From: JANNRR01 sp031401675
Lineage (GTDB): Bacteria > Pseudomonadota > Alphaproteobacteria > Rhodobacterales > Rhodobacteraceae
DNA: 9,514 bases
NCBI GenBank assembly: GCA_031401675.1
Contig: JANNRR010000015.1
Span: forward strand, 1-9,514
Direction of reading: 5' to 3'
A program made the translations under genes and the position numbers. The notes beneath the pieces are model-generated. The model saw only the letters and a list, made by a program, of their open reading frames with translations. It was not told the origin of the DNA and made no database searches. This document shows, in pieces, positions 1 through 6,858 of this stretch (position 1 is the stretch's first letter; every line of letters starts with the position of its first letter).

Positions 1-653
1 AACACGTAAATCCCGCCAAACAAAGATGTCCAATAGTTCCCCTGCTCAAACGTCATCGCCGGCAGGGTGATCGGCACCCGCGTCACATCGCCGGTCTTTT
101 TCGCCAGCCCGATCATCTCGGCAATCAGCGCATCGTCGCGCCAGCCGTTCTCCTCGGCTCGGAACCGCCCGATCAGTTGCATCAACCGCCCCGCATCCGC
201 GACATGCGCACCGACCGTATCAGCCTCCACGGTCACCCGGCGATAGTCCAGCAGCTTTTCCGGGGTGGAAATGTCGTAGACCGAGTCCAGCAACTCGCCG
301 GCCACCGCATCCCGCGCCGTCAGGGCAAAGAGTTGCGGTTCGTTGGCATCGATGAACTGCGTCAGGATGCCCCAGTCGGTGGAAAAGGTGACATTGAGCA
401 ACGGCGCGCGGCGCTGGTCGGTGGTCAAGAGGATGAACTGCCGGTTGGCCCCGTTGGGGTTGAGGTAATGGTCATCGCCAAGCTCGTCGCCCACTTCCGG
501 CGAATAGCCCGACAGGTCGATGTGGAAATCGGCCAGCGAAGTGGTCTTGCCGGTGAGGTGCTTCAGCGCACGGTTGTAGCGTTCGACGAGAGCGGGGGAG
601 GACACTTCGATCAGGTTGCCGAACATCAGGCCGGCGGAGATGAGGCGTTTCAT
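1..653 (-). CDS. DUF6638-like conserved hypothetical protein (partial, C-terminus outside the window)
   Basis: This is an open frame of 217 codons running off the left edge. It begins at ATG 653-651 with MKRLISAGLMFGNLIEVSSP. Further on it reads VERYNRALKHLTGK, FHIDLSGYSPEVGDE and, near the edge, FEQGNYWTSLFGG. The protein has no membrane segment or signal peptide in the visible part and shows no nucleotide-binding or catalytic motif I can name. The N-terminus resembles alphaproteobacterial proteins labelled DUF6638, but that label is from memory. The start is supported by the ATGA overlap with the stop codon of the HEPN gene (TGA 652-650), which implies translational coupling; the Shine-Dalgarno sequence itself is weak (AAAGATAAG). 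GC is high again here, as in the ATPase gene and unlike the HEPN gene between them, so this gene probably belongs to the original operon. The function is unknown, and the full length cannot be judged from this window. Confidence 0.8.
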   Translation of the reverse strand, partial: MKRLISAGLMFGNLIEVSSPALVERYNRALKHLTGKTTSLADFHIDLSGYSPEVGDELGDDHYLNPNGANRQFILLTTDQRRAPLLNVTFSTDWGILTQFIDANEPQLFALTARDAVAGELLDSVYDISTPEKLLDYRRVTVEADTVGAHVADAGRLMQLIGRFRAEENGWRDDALIAEMIGLAKKTGDVTRVPITLPAMTFEQGNYWTSLFGGIYV

Positions 654-1183
654 CTTATCTTTGCTTCTGCGTGAGCTTCAAACCTCGCCCCAAACTGTTC
701 ACAAGTATTTCGCCAGCGCCGAATCTTGGCCAAATGAAGCGGAAACTCCGCCTTGTCGATCGTGATGTCAGATCCATGCGCAATGCAGTTTCGTACCTGG
801 TTTATGGCATCAAGAGTGCGTTTTAGCTGAGTTGTCGATTGCTTCTGCCACGACAACCCGCTCAAGACCTCATCAACCCCTAGTCTTCGAAAAAGGGTTG
901 TTACATTGCTCGGGTTAGGGTTCCCCCATCGGCTCCAAGTTGCCCGATAGTTTTTGAGTTCATCGTCCAACAATGCGCGGCCAAATGCCTTAAAGGAGCA
1001 AGTCAGAAAGACGTCTTCGACAAAAGACTGTAGTGAAGCGGACAGCAGCACAACACATGCTTTGTTTAGCGCCAAACCTTCCCGAGACCCGTCACCGAGT
1101 TTAATGGGCGCTCCTCTACCGCCGCCATGAAGCGACATCCGGGCATTGATCACTTCATCAAGTGCAGTCAAACTCAACGCCAT
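650..1183 (-). CDS. HEPN-domain protein (putative RNase or RNA-binding toxin/defence protein), 177 aa
   Basis: The predicted protein is all-helical. A long central helix around residues 36-70 (LNKACVVLLSASLQSFVEDVF) is followed near residue 131 by RNCIAHG. This fits the R-x4-H signature of HEPN domains (R131, H136), which forms the metal-independent RNase site in many toxins and defence proteins. The overall layout is like the stand-alone HEPN groups related to RiboL-PSP or MAE_28990, but I cannot choose between them. I chose ATG 1183-1181 because AGGGG lies 7 bases upstream and it follows the stop of the previous small ORF by 4 bases. The frame stays open to 1234, which would give 194 aa, but that start would overlap the upstream gene by 47 bases. 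A 180-base sample is 49% GC against 64% in the ATPase gene, which suggests recent transfer. RNase activity is inferred from the motif. Confidence 0.75.
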   Translation of the reverse strand: MALSLTALDEVINARMSLHGGGRGAPIKLGDGSREGLALNKACVVLLSASLQSFVEDVFLTCSFKAFGRALLDDELKNYRATWSRWGNPNPSNVTTLFRRLGVDEVLSGLSWQKQSTTQLKRTLDAINQVRNCIAHGSDITIDKAEFPLHLAKIRRWRNTCEQFGARFEAHAEAKIR

Positions 1184-1187
1184 TTGC

Positions 1188-1388
1188 TCACCCCTGCCCC
1201 TCATGATGCCGAACAAACGCAGCGACTGAGCCATAATGTTCTTTGACGAGCCGTTGTTGTGCGATCATCATTTTTGATCCTCGGTCCGCCCAGCCGTGTG
1301 CCTCGAACATCAATAATGTCCCGCCGTACTTTTCTTTCGCAACCCTCGCGATTGCCTTCGCATCCCAGCCCGGTTCGTTTGTCATCAC
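1188..1388 (-). CDS. Small hypothetical protein, 65-66 aa, between the ATPase and HEPN genes
   Basis: I do not recognise this protein. It can start at GTG 1388-1386 (66 aa) or at the next codon, ATG 1385-1383 (65 aa), reading MTNEPGWDAKAIARVAKEKYG and ending in FVRHHEGQG. The stop of the ATPase gene (TGA 1387-1385) overlaps both starts. A purine-rich GGAGGGAAAGGGG run just upstream provides a strong Shine-Dalgarno, so translation here is credible. It looks soluble, charged and probably helical, with no membrane segment. It lacks the GS-x(9)-DxD-type motif of the MNT nucleotidyltransferases that often pair with HEPN toxins. It shares the lower GC of the HEPN gene, lies 4 bases before it, and probably arrived with it. 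It could be a small antitoxin or partner, or the remnant of a longer gene. Coding status rests on position and ribosome site only. Confidence 0.55.
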   Translation of the reverse strand: MMTNEPGWDAKAIARVAKEKYGGTLLMFEAHGWADRGSKMMIAQQRLVKEHYGSVAAFVRHHEGQG

Positions 1389-3310
1389 CCCTTTCCCTCC
1401 GCATACCTTTTCCGGGCCTCTTCCATCCGCCCCATCTCCCGCACCATCCCGTCAATCGCCACTTCGTCCGACTTGTCGGCATAGCGGAATTCGCTGTCGG
1501 CGTAGCGGTTGATTTCCTGCACCACCATCTCGACCGTGATCGGTACCGCCAGCCCGCAAATCATCGCCAGCTTTTCATCATAGGGCTTGAACATGAACAG
1601 GTCCGGCGCATCCATCCATTCATCCGGCAATTCGAAATCCATCGCGCGGACTTTCACCGCATCGGTGATGTTCTTCACCGCCCGCCCGGTGAACCGCTCA
1701 TCCGCCTGCTGGATTGCCTTGAGGTAAGCACCCATCTTGGCGATGGTATCGAGCGGCCCCAGCAGTTTTTCCTGCGCCTCCCAGACGCGGAGCAGCCCGT
1801 CCTCCTTCGGCCGCCCATGGCTGGCAAAGCTTTCCGCCACCGCCCGCCTGATTTCCTGCGAGGCGTAAAGCTGATGATCGCCGAGCGGAATGGAATGGTT
1901 CTTGCCCAGAAGCAGCGCCAGAATATCCACGTAATCCTCGCGGCTTTTCGGGCCGTCGACCAGAAACCGCGCCCCGGCGCGCTGGCGCAGGGCGTCGTCG
2001 ACATTCTCGGGGTAATTGGAGAACATGCCGAACGTGCAATTGCCGCGCACCACGGTGTTGGCCCCGGCAAATGCCTCCATCAATACGGCGGTAATCTCCT
2101 GCTGGCCGGTCGAGGATTGCCGGTCGCCGCGTTTGCCCGCCACCTGATCGATGTCATCGACCGTGCCGAAACCGATCACGCCCGGGTCCATCACCGAGGT
2201 GATGAAGGCCTTGGCATTCTGCGCCGATTTGCCCTGATAGCTGTCGACATTGTCGATGCTCAGGTTGTGATAGCAGAACGGATAGCCCGCCACCTTGCAA
2301 TAACCGTCCAGCAATCCCGCCATCATCTGGATCAGCGTGGTCTTGCCGGTGCCCGGCTTGCCGTCGCCCATGAAGGTAAAGATGAAGCCGCCCAGTTCGG
2401 CGAACGGATTGAGGCGGCGGTCGAAATCATAGGCCATCAGCATCTTGGCCAGCCGCATCGCCTGATACTTGGCAATATGGTTGCCGATCACTTCGGTCGG
2501 CTTCTTGAATGTCATCACCAGCGTGCTGCCCTTGGCCGCCCGCGCCGGGGTGAAACCCGACAGCACCAGCTTGTCGGCCTCCACCGCATACGAAGCATTC
2601 GTAAACGCCGCCAGCCGGGGTGCGTTTTCGGCCCGCAGCGCCACCTTGGCCATCAGCATTTCGGAAAACGCCGTTACTGTCGCCACCAACCGCAATTCGT
2701 CACTGGCAAAGGCGGCAATGTCCTGGTCCAGTTCCCACAGGATGCCGTGCAGAGCCAGTTGCGCATTGTCGGTCAGCACCTCCTCGATGCCGCCGATCTC
2801 GACGGTTTCCGCCGCCAGATGCGGCGCCAGGAGGAAGGCAGCTGCGTTTCCGAATACATGTAAGGAAACCAGCGCCTCGGCCGTCAGCAGCTCGGTGAAC
2901 TCGGCACGGCGCGGTTCGGGCAGCCGCGATTCCAGGTTGGCCTTCTTCAGCTCGCGCAGCCCGGTCACGTCGGAAAATTGCTCGCCCATCGCCAGCGAGA
3001 TCGCTATGGCGCGCCGCAGCGCCTGCAGAACCGAGGCCTGCACTGGCGAGATCAGATCGCCTGTCCCCGTCACCCTGTCGACCAGCCGTACGCCTTCCGG
3101 TCGTACGGTCGAACGTGTGACCAGCCCCGGTGTGGTGGAGCGGAAACGCGGCCGGGTGCCGATCCCGGGCGAGGTTTCCGCCGCCGCCGGGGCGACGGGC
3201 TTGCCGATCCGGGGCGAATGGTCCAGCCCGGTCAAGAGCGCCAGTGCCGCTGCATACTGTGACCGGATCGCCGCTTCTGGCAGTTCCATCTGGTCTTTCG
3301 ATCCGTTCAT
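1385..3310 (-). CDS. AAA+ family ATPase, 641 aa, with a large uncharacterised N-terminal region
   Basis: Residues 1-90 are rich in Ala, Pro and Arg and look disordered, and residues 90-300 form a mostly helical domain I do not recognise. The ATPase core follows. It has Walker A GKPGTGKT at 317-324, Walker B ending in TVDDID at 383-388, a sensor-1-like Asn in MFSNYP (N432), and an arginine-finger region LRQRAGARF at 441-449 (R442, R444, R448). This layout fits an oligomeric AAA+ machine that remodels proteins, not an ABC or helicase ATPase. The Walker B catalytic position carries Asp (D386) where most AAA+ proteins have Glu. A helical C-terminal domain covers about 455-641. The start at ATG 3310-3308 has GAAGGG upstream and follows the preceding stop by 11 bases; ATG at residue 8 is an alternative. 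The substrate is unknown. Context suggests it works with the coiled-coil and membrane proteins of the same operon. Confidence 0.85.
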   Translation of the reverse strand: MNGSKDQMELPEAAIRSQYAAALALLTGLDHSPRIGKPVAPAAAETSPGIGTRPRFRSTTPGLVTRSTVRPEGVRLVDRVTGTGDLISPVQASVLQALRRAIAISLAMGEQFSDVTGLRELKKANLESRLPEPRRAEFTELLTAEALVSLHVFGNAAAFLLAPHLAAETVEIGGIEEVLTDNAQLALHGILWELDQDIAAFASDELRLVATVTAFSEMLMAKVALRAENAPRLAAFTNASYAVEADKLVLSGFTPARAAKGSTLVMTFKKPTEVIGNHIAKYQAMRLAKMLMAYDFDRRLNPFAELGGFIFTFMGDGKPGTGKTTLIQMMAGLLDGYCKVAGYPFCYHNLSIDNVDSYQGKSAQNAKAFITSVMDPGVIGFGTVDDIDQVAGKRGDRQSSTGQQEITAVLMEAFAGANTVVRGNCTFGMFSNYPENVDDALRQRAGARFLVDGPKSREDYVDILALLLGKNHSIPLGDHQLYASQEIRRAVAESFASHGRPKEDGLLRVWEAQEKLLGPLDTIAKMGAYLKAIQQADERFTGRAVKNITDAVKVRAMDFELPDEWMDAPDLFMFKPYDEKLAMICGLAVPITVEMVVQEINRYADSEFRYADKSDEVAIDGMVREMGRMEEARKRYAEGKG

Positions 3311-3321
3311 CCCGGTTCCCT

Positions 3322-4452
3322 TCAGCGATAGCTCAACACCCGCCCGACCGGGCTGACCACGAATTTCCGCACTGCCTGGAAGCCGGGCGGGTTCTGTTCC
3401 GCCAGCACCTGATAGGGCCGTTGCGGCAGGATCAGGTAGCGGCTTGTGCTAGTCGCGCCGGTATCGGCACCGCGCCCGGCCACCGGGTCCAACGCGTAAA
3501 TCTGCCGTTCAACTTGCCCGAACCAGCCGGATTTCACCATCTCGGTCCGTTCCGACTGCAACTCCTCGGTGGTCCAGGCCAGCGCCCAATCCTCGCCCTC
3601 GGGAGAATGCGCCTGTTCCAGCACCTCGCGGATCGGGCCCGATTGCAGCGTGAAGGCGTGCGAATACATCGGGCCGAGGTGGATTCGCCGCAGCCGCTTG
3701 GGGTGCAGGTCGTCGAAATCGACATCGAAGCCCTGGGCGATGGTCAACAGCTTCAGCCCGGCCAGCGACTGTGCCATCAGGTGCGCTTGCACCTCGGGCC
3801 AGCGGGTCTGATCGACCGGCAGCGCGCGCGGGCCGCTGTCTTCGACGTCCATCAGGTACAGGACCGGCAAGTTGACCGAAGAGTCGTAAACCGACCAATG
3901 CATCAGATAGCTGCGCCGCCCGTTCGCCAGATCGCCTTGCCAGAAAGCGTCGGGGTCGTTGCGCGGCCAGAACAGGCCGCCCGCCACCAGCGCCTGATAA
4001 TAGAGCCGCTGGCTGAGCGCGAACTGCAGCTTGGTCGGAATCGTCAGGTCGCCGACGATCTGGCGGATCATGTCATCCTTCAGCGCTGCGACGGATGGCA
4101 TGTTTGCCAGGTGCCGCGCTGCCTGCGGCGCATCGGCGGCCATGGTCATCAGTTCGGCGGCAACCGGAAAGCCGCTCTCTACACGGTCAAAGATCAGCTT
4201 TCCGGCCAGAGGTCCTTCAATCCGGCCCGTAAACAAATACTTGTTCGCTAACGCTCGAAAGGTTGCAGCCAGCGCGTCGACATGCGCGCCGATGATCTTC
4301 ACATCGGTGCGGCTGAGCGATTTCTCCACCTCGAATTCCGCCGCCACCCGGGCCAGATGGCCTGTGATGATATCGAACTTGGCAAAGTAGCGCCGGGCGA
4401 CCAGCGTATCATACAGGTCGGCATGGTCACGGGTCAGGTCGGTTTCAGCCAC
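3322..4452 (-). CDS. Conserved-looking hypothetical protein, 376 aa
   Basis: I do not recognise this protein. It starts at GTG 4452-4450, with GAGGG 6 bases upstream, and overlaps the end of the membrane-protein gene by 8 bases. The N-terminal 120 residues look helical and amphipathic (for example HLARVAAEFEVEKSLS and HVDALAATFRALANKYLF). The middle and C-terminal parts look mixed alpha/beta, with aromatic-rich stretches such as RRSYLMHWSVYDSSVNLPVLYLMD and a strongly basic-aromatic end (SRYLILPQRPYQVL, RKFVVSPVGRVLSYR). There is no signal peptide, obvious membrane helix, P-loop or metal-binding cluster. Codon use and GC match the neighbouring ATPase gene, so it belongs to the original operon. 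Lying between the membrane protein and the ATPase suggests it is an adaptor or structural partner of that pair, which is inference from position only. Confidence 0.8.
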   Translation of the reverse strand: MAETDLTRDHADLYDTLVARRYFAKFDIITGHLARVAAEFEVEKSLSRTDVKIIGAHVDALAATFRALANKYLFTGRIEGPLAGKLIFDRVESGFPVAAELMTMAADAPQAARHLANMPSVAALKDDMIRQIVGDLTIPTKLQFALSQRLYYQALVAGGLFWPRNDPDAFWQGDLANGRRSYLMHWSVYDSSVNLPVLYLMDVEDSGPRALPVDQTRWPEVQAHLMAQSLAGLKLLTIAQGFDVDFDDLHPKRLRRIHLGPMYSHAFTLQSGPIREVLEQAHSPEGEDWALAWTTEELQSERTEMVKSGWFGQVERQIYALDPVAGRGADTGATSTSRYLILPQRPYQVLAEQNPPGFQAVRKFVVSPVGRVLSYR

Positions 4453-4843
4453 GCTTTGCCCTCAGCAGGGTGGCGAGGTCGCCCTGCAGGACCCGCAACC
4501 GGGCACCCACTATCGCTACGCCGTCGCTGCGCTTCAGGGTCGACAACTTGCTGCCAAACGGCCCCTGCAACTCGGCGATACCGAAAAATGCCGGCAGAAA
4601 GAACCGCACCACAAACCACAGCGCCACAATTGCCAACGGCACCAGAACGATCCACGGGCCAAGGTTGGCAGGGTCGCCGACCGCGACGCCGCCGATGCCG
4701 GCGAGCAGGCTTCCCAGGATCAGAAACACCGGCACCGATATGGCGAAAAGCGCGGCCATGCCCGCTGCAACGGCGGCCGCACCGCCGAGCCAGGTCCCGG
4801 ACCGGGTTTGCCCGTCGTCAGGCGTGTCTTTTCGCGGCATCAC
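4445..4843 (-). CDS. Small integral membrane protein with two predicted helices, 131-132 aa
   Basis: The protein opens with a short charged segment (MPRKDTPDDGQTRSG). A hydrophobic helix follows at about residues 22-52 (AAVAAGMAALFAISVPVFLI), then a short GDPANLGP turn and a second helix at about 64-88 (IVLVPLAIVALWFVVRFFLP). The last 45 residues are soluble and end in RVLQGDLATLLRAKRG. Both termini are positively charged, which suggests a cytoplasmic N- and C-terminus with a hairpin in the inner membrane. It can start at GTG 4843-4841 or at the next codon, ATG 4840-4838; the upstream stop TAG 4846-4844 directly abuts the GTG. No enzyme motif is visible. In this operon it is the only clear membrane component, so it is the likely anchor for the coiled-coil protein and the ATPase. 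The family is not recognised. Confidence 0.8.
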   Translation of the reverse strand: MMPRKDTPDDGQTRSGTWLGGAAAVAAGMAALFAISVPVFLILGSLLAGIGGVAVGDPANLGPWIVLVPLAIVALWFVVRFFLPAFFGIAELQGPFGSKLSTLKRSDGVAIVGARLRVLQGDLATLLRAKRG

Positions 4844-5917
4844 CTATTCGCCATACAGGTTCTTGTCGTGCTTCTCGACAATCGCCGCGAACCGCCGGGC
4901 AAAGCGTTCGTCCGCCTTGGCCTTCTGCTCCAGCACCTTGCGCGCGAACACCATATGGTCCTCGTGCGACTCGAGCATATCCGCCATCCGGTCATTGGTC
5001 GCCGCCCCGATTGCCGCCATCGCCGCCTGCGCCTCCTTGTCCGTCTCGACCCCGATCTCGTTGATACGGTGTGCTACGTCCTGCTGCTGCGCGGTTTTCA
5101 GGCTCTTGGTCAGCGCGTCGTACAGCACAACCCGCTGCTTGGTGTCGGTCTGCAGCTTGTTGATCAGCACCATCTGGGTTGCCGCCTGATTCTGCAGCGA
5201 ATCCACCCAGGTTTTCCCGGCCTCGATATAGCGTTCCAATGTCTGCGACTTTGCCAGGTGCACCTGCTCGGACTGCACCTTTTCGTTGTACTGTGTGTTC
5301 AGCGCCGCCAGATCGGTTTCCAGCTTGGTCCGCGCCGCCGCGTCCTGTTCCACGCCGATCCTGTTTTCCAGATCGATGATCTTTGGATCCATCGCCTGAA
5401 TTTCGGCCCGCAGCGCCTCCAGCGTGCCCACCGTCGCCTCGCGGTCGGCCAGCGTTTCGCCCAGATTGCCTTCTACCTTGGTTTTTTGTTCGTTCAGCAT
5501 ATCCAATTGGCCCAGCAAGAGCCGGACGATCACGTCGGACTTGCCGATCAGATCCTGCAGCTTGTCATCGACCGAGGCGGTCCGCATCCGTTCCTGCCGC
5601 ATTGCTTCCGACCTGGCGTCCGAAAAGATGCCGATAAAGCTCTCCATCCCGGTCTTCGAGCGCATCCCCTCGAAATCCTTGGAGAATCCGGCGGTGACAT
5701 CATCCAGCCCCATGATCAGTTCCGCGATGTTCGCGTTCATCAGGTCGGTGTGCTTGTGCACATCGGCAAGCGTCGCCGTCTCGATATCGATTGCGGTTTC
5801 ACCTGCGGAAAGCTTGGCCCGGGCCGCTTCGATCTTGCCGGTGATGGCGGAAATCTTGGCCTGAGCCTCGGCAACCTCCTTTTGCGATTCCTGAATCTGG
5901 GCGTTAAAATCTGCCAT
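4844..5917 (-). CDS. Long coiled-coil protein, 357 aa, loosely TelA-like
   Basis: Almost the whole protein is predicted helix rich in Ala, Glu, Gln and Lys. Heptad-like stretches occur at about residues 5-50, 115-235 and 250-290, and there is no signal peptide or membrane segment. The region at about 235-290 (WVDSLQNQAATQMVLINKLQ, then VVLYDALTKSLKTA) recalls the helical core of TelA/toxic-anion-resistance proteins, where a similar stretch ends in a run of short helices. The resemblance is by eye, too weak to name the family. The end is strongly charged (EKHDKNLYGE). The start at ATG 5917-5915 has AGGAG 8-9 bases upstream, and no other gene precedes it on this strand for 100 bases, so it is the first gene of the operon. 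It probably forms an elongated oligomer at the inner membrane together with the two-helix protein encoded next. A role in envelope or stress response is inferred. Confidence 0.8.
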   Translation of the reverse strand: MADFNAQIQESQKEVAEAQAKISAITGKIEAARAKLSAGETAIDIETATLADVHKHTDLMNANIAELIMGLDDVTAGFSKDFEGMRSKTGMESFIGIFSDARSEAMRQERMRTASVDDKLQDLIGKSDVIVRLLLGQLDMLNEQKTKVEGNLGETLADREATVGTLEALRAEIQAMDPKIIDLENRIGVEQDAAARTKLETDLAALNTQYNEKVQSEQVHLAKSQTLERYIEAGKTWVDSLQNQAATQMVLINKLQTDTKQRVVLYDALTKSLKTAQQQDVAHRINEIGVETDKEAQAAMAAIGAATNDRMADMLESHEDHMVFARKVLEQKAKADERFARRFAAIVEKHDKNLYGE

Positions 5918-5955
5918 CTGGCTCTCTCCTGCAAAACCCGGTCATAGATTGGGAT

Positions 5956-5983
5956 GTTATGGCAGAATACACGCCCCCGTCAC
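5956..5983 (-). promoter_or_regulatory. Possible promoter of the seven-gene operon
   Basis: The only non-coding gap before the operon is 5918-6018, between the panC stop and the coiled-coil gene. On the minus strand it holds GTGACG (5983-5978), a 16-base spacer, and CATAAC (5961-5956). Each box matches 4 of 6 bases of the sigma-70 consensus, and transcription would start about 30 bases before the ATG. An alternative -35, TTGCGA at 5995-5990, has no good partner. No clear rho-independent terminator for panC was seen here, so read-through from panBC is also possible. Confidence 0.3.
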
Positions 5984-6018
5984 CCGGTTTCGCAAACGTT
6001 ACCCTGGCTACGTTCCGG

Positions 6019-6858
6019 TCAGACTGCGATATTGTCAATCAGCCGGACTTCGCCGGCCCAGACGGCGGCCAAGAGGCGGGCCGGGCGGTCATGCGTGGGC
6101 ATCGGGGCCAGCGTATCGGCGGAATGCAGGGCGACATAGTCGATGCGGGAAAACCCGGCTGACTGGAGCGCCGCCCGGGCGCGCTCCAGCGCGTGTGCCA
6201 CCGAAGTGCCTGACCGGATCGTGTCTGCGCAGTCCTGCAATGCCCGATACAGCGCCGGGGCCCGCGCCCGGTCAGCCGGGGTCAGGTGGGCATTGCGCGA
6301 CGACAGCGCCAGCCCGTCGTGGTCGCGCAGCGTCGGGCAACCGAGAATGTCGATGGGAAGGTTCAGATCGCGCGCCATCCTGCGCACCACCAGCAATTGC
6401 TGATAGTCCTTATCGCCAAAGTAGGCACGGTCAGCCTGAGTCATCGAGAAAAGCTTGGCCACCACCGTTGCCACGCCCTCGAAATGCCCGGGGCGGAAAT
6501 CGCCGTCCAGACCGGCGCTGATACCTGAAACCACGATCTTGGTGGCGAAGCCGGCCGGATAGACTTCGGCCGCTTCCGGTGCAAAGATCATGTCGACGGC
6601 AAGCGGAGCAAGCAGCAGGGCGTCTTCTCGTTCGGTGCGCGGATACCGTGCCAGATCGCCGGGGTTGTTGAATTGTGCCGGGTTCACGAAGATCGTCACG
6701 ATTACTCGGGCGGCGCTGGCTTTTGCCGCTGCAACCAGGCTGAGATGTCCGGCATGCAATGCCCCCATGGTCGGCACCACCGCCACCTTTTCGCCCGCCA
6801 GTCGCCACACGCGCACGTGCGCCCGCAGATCGGCCAGACTTCGGACGATCTGGGTCAA
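6019..6858 (-). CDS. panC: Pantothenate synthetase (pantoate--beta-alanine ligase), 279 aa
   Basis: PanC joins pantoate and beta-alanine using ATP, through a pantoyl-adenylate intermediate, in the last step of pantothenate synthesis; the enzyme is cytosolic. Family motifs appear in the right order: PTMGALHAGHLSL at 29-41 containing the HxGH nucleotide-binding site (H35, H38), FVNPAQF at 57-63, RPGHFEGVATVVAKLF at 122-137, FGDKDYQQL at 147-155, and DGLALSSRN at 181-189 as the KMSKS-like loop. The length is normal for the family. The start is TTG 6858-6856, which overlaps the panB stop by 4 bases (TTGA). The next in-frame ATG lies within PTMG and would remove essential sequence, so TTG is the best choice, although no strong Shine-Dalgarno is obvious. 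Translation probably depends on coupling to panB. TTG starts are rare and usually lower expression. Confidence 0.95.
   Translation of the reverse strand: MTQIVRSLADLRAHVRVWRLAGEKVAVVPTMGALHAGHLSLVAAAKASAARVIVTIFVNPAQFNNPGDLARYPRTEREDALLLAPLAVDMIFAPEAAEVYPAGFATKIVVSGISAGLDGDFRPGHFEGVATVVAKLFSMTQADRAYFGDKDYQQLLVVRRMARDLNLPIDILGCPTLRDHDGLALSSRNAHLTPADRARAPALYRALQDCADTIRSGTSVAHALERARAALQSAGFSRIDYVALHSADTLAPMPTHDRPARLLAAVWAGEVRLIDNIAV

Noticed and set aside
1188..1388. MNT nucleotidyltransferase partner for the HEPN gene
   Set aside because: The 65-aa product is too short and lacks the GS and DxD motifs of MNT proteins.
1259..2863. Long plus-strand open frame of 534 codons
   Set aside because: It lies opposite the AAA+ ATPase gene, which has intact Walker and arginine-finger motifs. 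The translation is rich in Arg, His and Gln with no domain, typical of an antisense frame in high-GC DNA.
3130..4251. Plus-strand open frame of 373 codons
   Set aside because: It is antisense to the 376-aa gene and the ATPase start, has no ribosome site or recognisable motif, and shows a biased composition.
4808..5947. Plus-strand open frame of 379 codons
   Set aside because: It is the mirror of the coiled-coil gene; its Leu/His/Arg/Gln-rich composition reflects reverse-complemented Lys/Glu/Gln/Ala codons.
5918..6018. Rho-independent terminator after panC
   Set aside because: Only short imperfect stems without a T-run were found on the minus strand.
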